A DNA stretch of 64,000 nucleotides from Camarhynchus parvulus (taxonomy: Eukaryota; Chordata; Aves; Passeriformes; Thraupidae): the NCBI RefSeq assembly GCF_901933205.1, contig NC_044572.1, forward strand, positions 59,678,965 through 59,742,964, read 5' to 3'. Shown here in pieces: positions 36,201-51,200 of this stretch. The notes beneath the pieces are model-generated. The model was not told the DNA's origin, did no database searches, and saw nothing but the letters and a program-made list of their open reading frames with translations. The translations under genes were made by a program, and so were the position numbers. Every line of letters begins with the position of its first letter. Positions within the stretch are counted from its first letter, which is position 1.

Positions 36201-39200
36201 TCACTAACTTGACAAGGAAGTAATTTCCCCCCACCAGTCCCTGATACATTTCTTTCTTCTCAAAAAGAAGTCATTATGGTAAAAATCCACCTGGTGTAAT
36301 AGACATAGTCATTATTGGTATGTGCCCAAGATGCATGGCTTCTTGTTTTAACAGAGTACTGTATTTCCTGTTGTTCCTGTCAGGTTCCAACCTTCTGATC
36401 TACACAGTGCAACAGTATAAATGCAATGTTATTGGCATGGTCTGTGTTAGGTGGACAGGGCTTTCAGTCATGAATTCCCTGTTCTTCCCAGGTTACTTCA
36501 TAGTTCCCTGAGCACAGATAGAAATCTGTTGTGGAACTTGGTAGGTGAGGAGGTCAGGAACTCATGGAATAGATTCCTTCCAAAGTAACAGGGAAAAGGT
36601 ATTGAAGAACTTAGAAATATAAAGAAATTTATTTATTTCCAGGAATTATGTGAGTATTTAATCTATTATAGTACTTCATACTTTGTTAGTCTTATATAAG
36701 CTGTGATTTAAGTAGTTATTTTGCTGTTTTCCTTGGTGGTTGGTTTGTTCTGGGTTTTTTGGGTTTTGTTTTTTTTACTTGGTTGGGTTTTTTAAAAAAA
36801 TGTAGTTGCTGATCATTGTATGGTGTCCACTGTACTTTATTGGGTTTCATATCTGGAAATTCAACATATATTTAGCGAGTTTAGATTAACATAGCTTTCA
36901 GTGCTCTTAAGGCACCTAACTGAATGTTAAGGTTTACTATAATAAGCATTTTCATATTTTTCAGACTCTACACTCTAGATGGAAAACTTGTTCAGAATGG
37001 GTCAGACTTGGAGAATGGGCAAATTTATGTTGCAGTGGGTAGAGAAAAGTTTAAGAAATTGCCATATGGTGATCTGCTGTCCAAAGCTACAATGAAAAGG
37101 CCACAGGGGTAAGTTCTAAAGGTGTGTGATACACTCCTGTGTGTTTGTGTGTGTCAATAGTAAAGTACCAAACTATTATTCCAAGAATGATGCATGGGTT
37201 AGTATGGATGCAAAACCTCACTGTCAGCTTCTGAAAAAGCTGAGATAAAAAAAACAAAAGCAGAAATGGAAATTCAGGAGACCAGTTCATCTCATAAGCA
37301 TTCCCTTTATCATGTATCACAAAATTAGCATCCAAGAAAATTTAATCCAAGTCAAAGTAATCCTATTTTTTTCCTTGGGATACAAATGTATATAGCTGAA
37401 TGAGATTAGGTGCAGCTACAGCAGTTTAGGTCTACTCTTGGTTAGTAATGTTTTGTGAAATATATACTCCCTTAAGATTGTTTTATGTTTGGGTCAATTT
37501 TTTGTAGGCTAGAACAATCACATAATGGAGTCCTAAACTGGGTGTCTGTAAGGAGAAACTTGTGCTTTTTGTACCTTTGGAAAACATGAGAATTTGGAAC
37601 CATTTCATTGAAATAAGAGGAAAGAAATGGAAATTGTAAGGAGAATTCACATAGTAATTTGCTGAATACTGCTCTGCAAGGTTTTGGTATATAAAGTATG
37701 CATTGTGGAGTAATGCACTTGTTGAATAAGTTAATGATTATGCATTTAAACATAGTCTAGTAAACAGAACAAGTGATGCTTAGTGAAAACACACAGTGAA
37801 GAAAACAATTACCTCTGTTGCCATAGCCATCTTGGAATTATCTGCCTTGATTATAGATACATAGTGTTTGTGCCAGTGACAGGGTATACAGTTCTAATAT
37901 ATGGCTTTTTCCTGCAGTTCCAAAACCTCTGTACTACCTCCAATTGTGGGATCTCGAAAGTCTAAAGGCAGTGTAAGTATCAAATTTCTAATTCAGCTAA
38001 ATTCTGACAGATGGAAAATCCCTGTCCTTTGGGTCTTAATTAAATCTGAAGAGAAAATTCACAACCACGTGGTGGCATGCTTATTAAAGCCTGATGAATC
38101 TGTAGCTATTTGCAGTGTCAATTAGACAGAAGACATCTGAGAAAATATTGTTGTGCTAAGGGCTGCTTTGTTTTTGATAAAAGCTTCCATAGCAAAGATT
38201 AGCTGCTGCGTTGAGGTCTTTCCTATAAACCTGATCATTTGTGTATATATTTACTTATTTAAATTATATACCTATGTAACCACTACATCCAGAGCTTGAT
38301 CCTTCACTGCTTTGTATCCTGTTTAGCTATTTATATGTGTACAAAATGAGTCAGGGAACCATTAAGGTTGGAAAAGACTCCCAAGGTCATCGAGTTCAAT
38401 CTCTGACCTATCACCACCATGTCAAGTAAACTGTAGCATCAAGTGCCACATCCGGTTGTTTCCTAAACCCTTTCAGGAATGGTGACTCCACCACTTCTCT
38501 GGGCAACCTCTTCTAATGCTTAATCACTGTTTCAGTGAAGGAATTCTTCCTTATGTCCAACCTGAACCAACCTGGCATGTCTTTATGCCCTTTCTTCTTG
38601 TCTTGTTGCTTGTTGCCTGGGAGAAGAGCCTAACCCCTCATTGCTACCAGAAGAGTCGTCTGTGGATTTAATTTTAGTGCCAAAACAGAATATAAGTATC
38701 TGTTTTCACCAGTTCTCGACAAGTGCAGTTTGCTGTAGAAGACAGCAGGGAATCACACTCACAGTCTGTCATTATAATTGTGGTAGTTGATCATGTCCAT
38801 TCACTCTTTACAAAACAAAACAAGTCTCTGGAGCCACTAAAAAGAAGTAAGCAATAAAACATTCAAGTTTCTGTTCACAATGCACTGAATGTGTTACTGC
38901 CCTGTGAGGCTGTCATTCTCCTCCAGCTTCTCTTGACACAGAATAATGCCCAGGTCTCATTTACACAGACAGTGATTTATTAACCAGTCATATTAACGTG
39001 TTATATCTTGAGGCTGTTCACACATATAGGTGAGAGATAGCTGCATATAATATGCATGCAGGTTCATCTAGCCATTCTTTTCATTAAATGAAACATTATT
39101 TTCTTATAATAAAAATGTGATTTTTCTCCTGGAAGCTGTTGAAAATTTAATTGGTGAGATCATATTGTAAGTTCACAAGATAGCTATACTTATCTGGATA

Positions 39201-42200
39201 ATTTAAGGTATCACTTAAATGTACTAATTGTAAATTATTACGGTTCTTTAACACCTGATACCAGTCCTTAATGAAATTTAAAAAAATAAGGTTTTTAATT
39301 TGCACCACTGATAATTATGTCCTCCTCTTTTTAGGGAAATGATGGGCAGTCTAAATCTACAATTGGATCTCATGACCAGGGAGAATACAGTTCCTCGCCT
39401 CAGCTGCCCAAAAGGAAAGACAAAAAAAGCCAGAATTCAGAGAATTCTGTGTCCAGACGACACTTTTCTAACCACTCTACAAAAGTAAAACAGACAGTAA
39501 AAGCTTCCACAGGAGTCCTTCAGGATAATGGTCAGTACTAAGATAAACACTGTTGTGGCAAAGTGACCAGTGAAATAGTAGAATAACATGCTTGAATAGT
39601 TATTGAATTGTCCATTTACTCTGGGAAACTGGAATTGCCAAAGTTCTTTCTGCTTAGGAAACACACCTGTGCATTGCCACTGCAATCCTGGCTTCATTTA
39701 CAGAGCACAAGAGGCAGTGTATGATTTTTAGTATAGCTTGGAAGTTAAGCTCATATGGTTCTATCATTATGCTTTTGGTAAAGGAAAATAAATATATTTT
39801 CACCATTTTCCCACTTTTCTGTCCTGCAATAACGTGAAGAAAAGGAGCTGGTGTTCTCAAAGGACCCCTTGCTGTCCCTGAAAATCCCTGATTATCTGCC
39901 TGGCTCTGTGTAAAAAAACAACTAGAGCCTGGGGGAGGAACACAGACAGAACTCTATTTAGCTGGTAGCTAACTAGTCCTGCAGCAGAGCTGCTGGAGGC
40001 CCTTTCAGAATTTGCCCTTCTCTGTGCTGTAACAGCAGTAGCAGCAGTTTGCAAATTTAGGCAAAAGCATCCTCTTTGAGAAACTGTTATCTTATAGTGT
40101 GATATTCCCTTTCCCCCATTTCTTTAAAGAGCTAGAATATATAAAAAATTATATATGTATGTACGTACAGCCATATTTGATTGATAGAACATATATAGGG
40201 AAATATTTATGTCTCTATATGTAATGCTGTTGCTGCTCCACCTACTGGCAGAATTGGATGGAAAGCCTCTAAGTTTATTGAAGAAGTGACTGTTCGCTTC
40301 TCACTTCAGCTTTTCTATGCTTTGTGAGTCTTGTGTAACTAGGAGAAGCTGTTCAAGGTGGCAGATTGTCTAGTTTGAGCTCAAGTGTATTTTTGGAGAA
40401 GCTCTGTGATCCTCTATTTTACCTCCATATATAAGGACCTGTTAGTAAAAGTGAGAATGGGCAGTTGTAGACAGGTGTGGTTCAATCTCTTCTCTGAGGT
40501 AAGAAGTAACAGGACAAAAGGAAATGGCCTCAAGTTGCACCAGGGGAGGCATAGAAAGGATTGTAAAAAATTGAACCTGCTGTCCAGGGAAGTGGTGGAG
40601 TCACCATCGCTGGAAATATTCAAAAAAAGTATGGATATGGTACTCGAGGACAAGGTTTAATGGTAGTGGTACTGGGTTGAAAATTGGACTTGATGATCTT
40701 AAAGGTATTTTCCAACCTTAATTATTCTATGATTCTAACTCTTGAGCAATTAAAGACTTTTCACTCACTTCTGACTCAGTCACTCAGTGGAGTGTGGGAG
40801 CTCCACTGTAATCAGAGCTTTGGTAGCTTGTAGTGAAGTGGATAAAAGAAAAGGTCCTACAATGACTCCAAATGGTCACTTCCCACAAAGCTGTTGTCTT
40901 TTGTGCATTCTGTTCCGGTCACACCTCAAGATGGAGTGACCTGAAGCTCAGGCTAGGCAGGTTGTAGGAGCTGTGAGCTGTGCTGCTGTGGGAGTATCCC
41001 TTGCCCAGCCAACCCTCATTGTCAAAGACTGCCCTTGACAGAAATCCAGCATTGCAGAAATCCACATTACACCATGGTCCTTGTCATTTATCTATCTCAT
41101 ATAATACAGAGGGAAACCTTTTATCCCATCCAGATGCATGAAGTGTAAAGTAGCTTTTCAACCAACCATCAGCACATTCCACCATCCTGTTTGCTTGGGG
41201 ATAATAAGATTAATAATTTCATAATAATATGAAAAATTCCTTTGATACACCCTCCTTTCTGTTCCACTGCTGCACCATCATGCTGGTCAGGAGTAATCCA
41301 TCGTGATTTTGTGTGTAATCTGGAACAGGAAGACTGGAAAAGCAGTTATAGAGCCCTGAAATAGTAGCTTTGGCATTAGCATACCTGTTTTAGTGACAGC
41401 TAACAGTCCAGATACCAATTTCATTCCTGTCAGTACATGCTTAAGACCATTTGATGTTGAATAAATTTTCTCATTCTTTTCAGGCCACATTTTGTGGGCC
41501 TGAATGATCAAATATTCCCATCAGGCAGTTGCCAAACTTCTCCTTTAAAGATATTGTATCCTAAAGAATTTTCTCCCTGTTCTGTGACTGCAAGAGTGTG
41601 TGAGGTCCATTGTCTTTCCACAGGTAAACATAAACAGATTTTGGCAGTACAACATAAATTACTTTGTTCATTAAATTCTGGTGCGTGGATCCTATTTCTT
41701 TTAAAACTTATGTCTAATTTCTCAGCATCCATTGGGGTATTTAGTGAAATTTGAGCTCCTCTATCAATCACGTATTTCCAAGAATGTTTTCCAGACCTAC
41801 TGGTAAGTAAATTGATAGGCTATAATGCACCAGGTGATAAAGCCTAAGGTTCTCTCAGCACTTAGTGAGGTTTTTTCTTTCTCTTTTCCTCTTCTCAAAT
41901 GGTTGCAGGTATGTTTTTTCTGTGAAAGCTTTTGTTTTTTTCACGTGTCCCCCTTGCAGTCTTTTCACTAAGTGCTGTCTGGTTGTTGCCTGAGAGCTGC
42001 ATGGGGAGTGCCTAAAGCTACCACTGTCCTCCACAGCTCATTTTGCTTCAGGGGTGTTTTGATCCTTCTTCTGTCTCAGGCGAGGTATGTTTAAAAGTCC
42101 TCACCTGGCACTCAGGAAGTCTTTGCACTTGAGTTTTTGGGCCCCTCTCAAAGGCCCAAGTTTTGTTCTCCAGGATGGAGTTTCCCAGCCTATTTCCCTA

Positions 42201-45200
42201 GCGTGGTTTACTGTGTCATGAAAGAGTCTTGCCCAAGAGGAAAGGTCATCTTTGGGGATCTTGTAACACTTCACTATGCATTACATCTTCTCTTTGTCTC
42301 ATCTTTGTCTTCTCTATTTGGTCTTGTCACCCTACTGAAAACATTTTTAACATTATCAGGGCTTCTTTCAATAGAGGTCTTAACACACTAGGATCGACTT
42401 CTATGGAGATTGGGATGTATCCGTTTAGATGTCCATACATTTCCATGTAATAGTGATGAATATTTCATGAGATCACCATATGGGTATGGAAGCTGGTCCT
42501 GCTCTTTCCATAACCTCTGTTCCTCCTGCCCAATATGCAATCCTGCTGGTTATTGAATGGGGTTGATTGATAGGCTCAGGTCCTAGCCCAGTATCCATCA
42601 GCTTCACTTCCATCCAGCAATATTCTACTTGCTGCTGAGAGACTTACTCTCAACAAATGCTCAGTCTCTGACTCCCCTGGTTTTCATCCATATTTTTCCT
42701 GTATGTTTGCCACTTGCAAGGCATCCCAGGGAGTAGTTCTGACCATGGTTTTTTTCTGACCTCCTTGAGGTCCTTTGAACACTTCAGTCTTAATTATGGG
42801 TATCATTGTTAATTCTAGAACCGCTTCTTTTTTAGATGAGCACCTAGAGGTCCAGTCATTTCATCAGTGACTTATTCTCCCTCATCAGCATTTTCATCAG
42901 GGTTTTCCCAAATAATTCACTTCAATCCTCAGGTGATACTATTAATTTTTGGATTTTTCTAACAGCTGTTGGATTGGTGAGTTTTAATGTCGGCTCTGAT
43001 CTTTTCCCCCAAGGTTTTTTGCTTTCCTTTGGATTTTTTTAACTGTTGTTTTACCTTGTCATTTTGATACTATAAAGACAATTTTTCTTTCCTTTATTTA
43101 CTATCTCAGATGCTTAGTTTGTTTCATAATTTGTTCTTTTTATTGCCATGCAGCCTTTAAGCATAGCCTGCACAACTGTAGTGTGCTTAGTATTAAAATT
43201 ATGGAAGTGTGTTGAGAATTCAACAGAGCAAAGAATATTGGTTTGGGTTTTTTTTTTCATTTTAAGCATTCATTACAAGTTAGTGTGAATGCTGTGCTAC
43301 AGCTGTGGAACAAGAATCTTTAATTTAGTTAAAAGGAAAGAAAGCCAACAGGCAAACTGGACAAATCTTGTTGAAAAACAAAGAGCTGTTTCATTTTTAA
43401 CAAAAAAAACCCCTTCACTGAAGTTAATGTTTAAAGATATTGGGCCTCTGGGTTTCAGAATACAAATAAGTGGGCATGGCTTCCTCGGGCAGCGAGACAT
43501 GCTGTGTGCATAGTTGTACTTACCCTGTGCCTGTATGCTTTGTTTGCATGTCTGCTGAGGACCTGTCATACTTCCCTTTGGGTTTTGAAGGACTTATGCT
43601 GCTGGGACATTATGTTGGGATCCAAAGGACAGGCAAAGGGTACATTCCCTTTTTTGGGGCACTGCTTCACCTGTTGTTTTTAGTACCTCTCCGTACACTG
43701 AAGAGCTGCACTAACATCCAGTGCAGCTTGAAAGGGCAGAATGCAGGCTGTTCAAGCTTCTCCTAATGTGTGTGCTTTTAGTGCTCTGAAAGTCTCCCTG
43801 TCAGCAGAGAATGTCCCTTGCTCTGTCCTGGTTTGTCACCTTGTCTCAGGGTGAGACAGACCCCTGCAGTGGCTACATGACTATGGGGCTGCTGATGAAA
43901 ATACCTTAAAAGCTGGTAAATCAGATTGGTTTGTTCTCTCAGCTGACTGTGAAATTAGAAATCTAGTTTAGACCAGGTGCTGAAGTATTGGATATATGGA
44001 GTAGGTATGCAATTGCTACCTTGCTGCCTTGAATGATGACATTTTCAGGTTCATTTTAGAGTGAGGAGTCTTGTTCTGAAATGGAGATTTACTCTTCATG
44101 GAGAACTAGAAGCAGCTCCAGGAACACAGTGATAATGGTGACTCCCAAGTACTGTTTTGATCAGTACAGCTCCACTCTCTATTCTGAAGGCTCATTGCAG
44201 TTTCTAAATTTGCTTTGTAGTTTTATTCCAAAACAGTCCTTCAAACTCAAAGGCTTTGGATTGAGTAAGGGGAGCATTTGTCACCATCTTGGGAATTTTA
44301 TTTAATTTTTATTATAATTTTATTTTTTTCCTGATGGACAGTGAAAAAGACTTTTGGCATTTTAGCTGGCTGCATTTGGCTGTCACTGATAAGTGATTAG
44401 TTAATTTTAATCTGAAACCAATAAACTGCACAGTGAGTTTACACATACATATTTTGGGGTGTATGGAAATAGATAAAAAGAAAATGTTCACAGTAGCAAA
44501 TGTATCCTGTATTCTTTGCTGTCCTTTCCCCTGCCAATTTAGTATTGCATGGATTCTTCTCTTGAGTGCTAGACTGTTTGAAAGTGATTGTTTCCTGGGT
44601 CTTAATACTTCTTCTGAAGCACACAGTGTATTTAAGTCTTAACCTAATCTTCCAACTGAGTTTAGTTGGGCTAGCTGTGTATTTACTTTGAATTTATTTT
44701 TTTTGTATACTGAGAATTTCACCAGCATGCCATTTATATTACAACTGATCCATGTCATAATCCTCTTAAATCAAGATGATCAAAGAATTTCTTAGAGTTG
44801 AAAGCTCTTTGTGCAAGGTTTACATTCACCACTTCTCAGGGCAAATTGAGTAGATTGTGAGCTAATGCTTTGTGTTTGTAACCTATGAGGAACAACATTA
44901 ATGTTATGATCAGACTTCCACTGCACTCATAGAAGACTTAATAACACTGAATATATTGTATGCAACAGTAATTGCAATTAGAAATGTGAGGTTTAGAGCT
45001 TAGACCAGTGCATCTGGTTCAGCAGAATTTGGATTTATGAAAGTGACACCAAAGGTATATTTAATTATCAGCAGCTTGTTTTGAGGTTTAAAAAAGAAAA
45101 AAAAAAGACAGCAAACCACCAAAAAACCCCAAACTATTAATTTTTTGGTCTGTGCCACATCCTGTAAAGAGTATGTGTAGGAAGTTGATCAGGAAAGAAG

Positions 45201-48200
45201 CAAATTCAGAAGTGTAGCAGAAAATTCTGAAGGGGAGAGCCCTCATTTAAAGCCTGTTCCATTCAAATGCTGTAAGGCCAACCCTCATTTATAAGGAAAG
45301 CTGCACAGAATCCCAGGTATTGCTGTCCTGCTCTGAATTGGTTTCAGTAAAATTATGAACTTGCCAAAGAGTACAAACCTGGGCTGCTGAATATCCATTC
45401 TGCATTGTGAGCTGAACCTGTTGTCTGTATTTTCCTGCTGACAACTTTTAAGATTAAAAACCTATCTGCCATTAAAACACAGACCATATAATTCTGGTAT
45501 TGTCAAAGAAGAGGAAAAGACTGCTGAAGAAAGAGAGAGCTTCTCATTTGCAGAGATTTTACAAGACCTGCTGGCTTATTCCTTGCATAGTAGGAGACAA
45601 ATCTGTATGAAGAAATGAGAACCCTTTTTGCTGTAGGTGTGTACTGTTACAGTGCTGGATCATTGTAGCCAGAGCATTCTAATGCCAGTGTGGAGCTAAG
45701 ATGATGATAAACCTTGCAGCCACTTTATTCAAACACACGAGTTTCTTTGGGTTTGCTTTTAGGGAAGTGAATACTTCACAAAATGTTAAATAGGATAATA
45801 CATACTTATCAGCAGGAAAGCATGCTACTTAATTTCTAGCAGGAGGGTGTAAAAGTTTGGAATGATAGGGCCAGGGCAGACATTTCAGGGCTTTTGCAAT
45901 TGTTTAGTGACAGTTTAGCCCCTGGCACACAACTGTACTCAAGAGAAGGCCAAGTTATGGAACAGGCACAGAATTTAAAAAAATGTGGCTGAATGAGAAC
46001 TGGTTTCTTAATTTAAAAATGCAAATGGCCTTCCTTAATGATCTATAATTTAAATCAATTAATAAATTGGATGCTTTGAAACATGGAGAGTAAGTGGGAT
46101 GAAGGGCCAAAACAGGGAGAGGGAAGAAAAAACTTTTGTATTATGACAGTCAGTCCTTTATTTTTGTAGCTGTTGATGTATAAAGATGACTGAGCTATGG
46201 CAGCTTTTCCTTTGCTCCAGCATTACCATATTTCCTATCAGTAAGGGAGAGTGCTGCATACAAGGCAACCTCTAGAACCACCTTTTGCAGTTTCTGCTGA
46301 GGTAATCAGATGTCAGCATGCTCTAATAGCATAAAATTATATTACAGATTTAAAATTTTCAAAAGAGAGGAAGCAATTACTTAAAAACTTGAGGCTGCAG
46401 TAGTATCAAGGGAAGAAAAATATGTACTTTTTAATATTCTCAACAGTTTCATATGTATATTGCTAGCAGGTTCTTTTCAATTCCATTGCATTTTGATGAC
46501 AGGAGTCACAGGCATGAACACACATACAGAACTGTCATGAAGGCAATGGCTCTTTGTTGGAAATGGGTCTTGTTCAACAGAGATGCTTTTAAATTAAATA
46601 AACCCCAAAACATACACAAAACAAGAATATAAAATTATGTTGTCTGCAGGCATAAACAGATGTCCTCCTTTACTTCACAGCAAACTATTCAATTTTATGA
46701 GGCACTTTTTTATTTTTTACATTTTGGTTTTAATTTTACTTACTGCTTTTATGATGCAGCCTCTGTTGTAAGTCACATTAATTTTTTTTATAGTCACATT
46801 AACTTCCTTCCTTACCTATAGGGCTTGTACCTAGTAAATGCCTCAGATTTCCACAAAATATTCAGGGCAGATTATGATTACAATGACTTTTAAAATTTCT
46901 ACTACTAAACTTAAATCAGTTTAAAATTTGAAATGCATTAATATCTCTATAATTTTGTAATTTTTGCTGCAATAAATGTTTCATAGTTAATGATGTTTAG
47001 GAAAGGAGCTTATTCCTGTGCTTAGTTATTTTAAAAGTACAGATTTCTTATCAGCTAGTTTAAGATATAATTTAATTGGTATTTAATAAAGTCATATAAC
47101 CTTGTTTATCAAAGCGTAGAAAAACAATTCCAGCTGAAATACTGAATGGCATCAAACAGAAAATGATCTTTCCATTTTAGCCAAGTCTTGACGGTCATAC
47201 ATGCACCAATTTGTGGTTTCTTTCTCTACATGCTGAACTGAATGCACAATACACTGAACACTTCTGTGTTGAGACAACTACTAAAATGTGACCAGTGAAA
47301 TGTTGCTAGTCGAAATCTTTTGGGCATTTATAAATTTGCTCTTGCTGGTAACTTACCTGTTCTGTACCTATCAGGAGATTAGGAAGTAAAAATCTAGAAA
47401 ATAGCTGGAAAATTCTCCTGAATGGGCAGCAGAATCCCTTTCACACAAATGAATTCCTAGGGCTGCAAGGCCAGCAGGAGCTGGCATGGGTAAGGGCCAG
47501 GACAGAGTAGGTAACTCTCAAAATGAAGATGTTTGACTTTTAAGAGTCATTGTGCAAGTCATTAGGAAGTCTTAAAATTGTCTTAAATTTAATGAATTGG
47601 TTTGATCAGTCCATTTGCAACAAAGAGCTGAAAAGCTCTGCAGGAATGCAGTAGCACCTTCTATCTTTGGTGAAAGCAGCTGAGTACTGAGCTGCTTGCT
47701 TTGAGATAGACCGTGGGCAAGTACAAAATCCGAAACCTCACCCCCTGTTTACCAGTCATTATCCTTTCCAAGGTTCTCATCCAAACCTGACCCACAGTGC
47801 CTTTTGTCTCACCCATAGCCTCTGGACCTGATTACCAAAGACTAAGTGTAGTGGTAACATCCTGCTCCTGTAATTTCACTGCCTTTTTCAGCTGGAAATT
47901 TCTCTTGTTCTTACTGTTTGTGTGGTTTCCTTGTTCCTAGCTGTAGAGGTTGGCCATAAAGTAGGTGCCAGTGTTTCAACATCATTTCCAGCTATCATTT
48001 CAGTTTACTTGGGGCAGGTTGAGTTGGTCCATGGCTTTTTTGAAGCAGTAGTTACCTTTCCTTGGCAGGGCTGTTACCAGGCTCCAAATGTTCCCTTTCC
48101 TGGTAATCCTGACAAGACTTCAAGGAATTCCGAGCTTTAAGCCATCTGAATCCTCCTGAGATTTCATCACTCTTTCTCTCTGTGGGATTATGGAGCTGGA

Positions 48201-51200
48201 GAAGAAGTGGGAGAGAGCACAACTCTTGAAGATACTCCATAGGAAAGCACTTATGGTTGCAGGTTTTTTTCATCTCTTTAGTGTGAAACTAAAAAATCCT
48301 ATAAGAACTCTTTCCACTCTCCAGAGTCTTAATAAGTATTGCTTGTTGAAAAAATAAATATGAACAAAAAATACTTGCCTGAAAACAAGCAGCATTTTTT
48401 CATTGCTGGTTTTGTTTTGTTTTTTTTTTTTTTTTTTTTTTTTTTGTTTTTTTTTTTTTTTTTGCTGCACTTCTATGTGTGTGGTAACATTGGAACATAG
48501 ATATTCAATTGCTGGTAGGTAGTAATCCAGCATTCCTCTTTGCAGGCTTTCCTGAAGGAAGATTCTTTTAGGAAGCTTAAATTGGCTTGGATACCTGCTG
48601 ACTTGGGTTTTTTTCCCCATTCATTCTTTCAAGCTTCCACTCTTCTACTCCCTAAAAGCCATTTTTCTGCCTTCCAGCCAGTGCATTGGACCCCATTGCT
48701 TCCTTTCTTCTCACTAGTATTTCCTGATCTTTCTATTTAATCTTATACAGTTCCTCATTCCACATATTTTTTCTAACATCACTGTGCCTTCATCTCCCCT
48801 CAGTGTCTCTATCCTCCAGCCTGTGCATATTCTCTCTCCACCTGGCTGCTCCTTTTGAATGATCTGTTCTTTGCCCTTCTGCAGATTCTTCTTACCCCTT
48901 TTTACCTAAATTGCTGAACATGATCCTGCTTTAAGATAATCAGAAATAACAGGAGATATTTTGGTTACCTGACTCTCTCTGTTTAGGGTATAAAAAATAG
49001 TGCTGATTTTTGGCTCAAGGTAGTCTATGATCACACAGTGACTGGAAAAACTTAAAAAACTCCAGTGTCTTCTTTTTGTCTGGATACCATAGAAAAATAT
49101 CCTCACAGAAGATCACAAAACTTCCAGTAATATTTTGCTTGGCTTCTTGACAGAAGCTGCACGTGCTGTGGCATGGAGAACCGAGAACCTAACTGAAATA
49201 AATCCTCTGTTTATACTTACCAGCAATGCTGTGGGGAGACACACCTTCCTTTCTTACCCCCTTTCAGAGCTCTTCTGCCCCAGTGTTTCCATGGCCCTGT
49301 CTGTGGTCAGTTTTCAGGTACTTTGAGGCACAAGAAAATCAGAACTGACTCATAAAAGAGGAAGCATGTTTAATTTACAATTTTGTATTAACCGTTTGGA
49401 GTAGTCATAAATGTCCCATTTAATGGAAATGCTGGAATTTTTCTTTTCAGCAGGGTACACCACATATTTCTGCTTCAACAGAGATTGCAATAGAAGCCCA
49501 TAACAATACAGGATGAAGACTTGCAAAAATGGTTTTTCATGTAATTTATGGCATTTTCTAAAATACTTTCTTGTTTTTTCTCCCTTAGAGACATGTAAAG
49601 AAACTCACTAATGATTCAGACACAGAGATGTGAAATATTGCATCAATAAGATTTTTTCATACTTTTTTTTCCTAAACCAAAAAGCATTATCTATAAAATA
49701 TGAGGCAAAGTTACCCAACTGAAAACATTTCCTTGGAAGTAACTCAGAGCACCGATAATTGTGATTAATGTGGCCTGCAAACTCCTGTTGACAAGATCTT
49801 GACACAGAATCAAACAAACAAGAAATGTGTTGGCCTTTCACACAGCTTCCATCCTCCAGATATTTGTAACTTTACATGCAGAAGGTGTAAATACTTCTGT
49901 CTGTAGAGTAGCAATGCTAATAATGTTAACATTTTAAGCTATTTTCATAATGCTCCATTTATTCAAATTAATTTTATTGAAATTATTTTGCAATTTTTGT
50001 ATTTCTTTTCACTTTTTGTAACAAAAGACGACAGTGTGTGTCCTAATGTAAGACTAATTGCAGTCCTTGCCATTTCCTTTGGAATTTTTTGTTCAAGTAT
50101 TACAACTTCTCCATTTTTCAGTTAGTGTCATTTTTTTCTTCATCTCTTTTGGCACATTTCAGACCTAAGTGTTTTAATTCCTTCTCTGACTGTACACATA
50201 TTTTGGACATCTGTCCTCCATTCTCTTACGTTTGTGCAGAGGTAAATAATTAATTTCCCTTTTGTTGTAAATGTTCTATTTTACTTAAATAATATTTTCA
50301 GTCTGTGGAAGAACAGGAGTGCTCTTTCTCTTGAGAATGCTTTCTGTGCAAGACAATGAACAGTAGTATCCCCGAGAGATGCTGCAGTGTTGTGCAGAGT
50401 TCTTTTCAACTAACATATTTTCACTTCTGACCAGCTTTCTGAGCAAACACCTGCTAGGAAGTGCTTGGAGGAAATTCCGTGGAGATTTTTGATTTTGCTT
50501 ATTGAAATCCTGCTGTTGCTACCTTTTTGGGCACTCTCTTTTAAATGAGAAATATGATTCCTTACTGAAACTTAGAGTCTTCTTTCCTTTCTCCTGCTCC
50601 CTCCTGGTTCCATGAGTAAGTTTTTTCAAAATACTGTGTAAGTCTGTCTCCGTGAGTTGTTCAGCATAGCCCTGAGCCTGATCTGCTCTTCTAAGAAGAG
50701 GTGCTTTAAAAATGAGACTCTTGAGTGGATTTGGCTCCAGGGCTAACACATGTTCCTCTCCCTTTTACTCCTTTTGCCCTGGAGTAGAAACCTGATGAAA
50801 ATTGCCCCTGCACCCAAATCCTTTTTACCTCTAGAGGCCAGACAGTCCCCATTTTGGTTGAAAGACTTGGGGACCTTGAAGGCAAAGGTGTTATTACAGA
50901 GCCTAAATGGAAAGATAGTAATACTAAATACAGTTCTTTCAGACACTGAGTTGACCTTCTGTAGTTCAGTGGGCCAAGAAATCTAGGGCAAGGTTATTTT
51001 CTTACATACTTAAGGGAAAGCCTTGAAATAGGAGAGTCTTCATGGTGGCTTTTAGGGAACATATCACATTTCCCTCTCAGAATATGTTGGAAATCTATAA
51101 CTCAAGTGCCTGTGATGAGAGGCAGCGATGATAATACCAGGTAAGAGAAACAGAACATTCTGTCTCTTAGAGAGCTCAGAAAAATGGGAAATGTGAAGTG

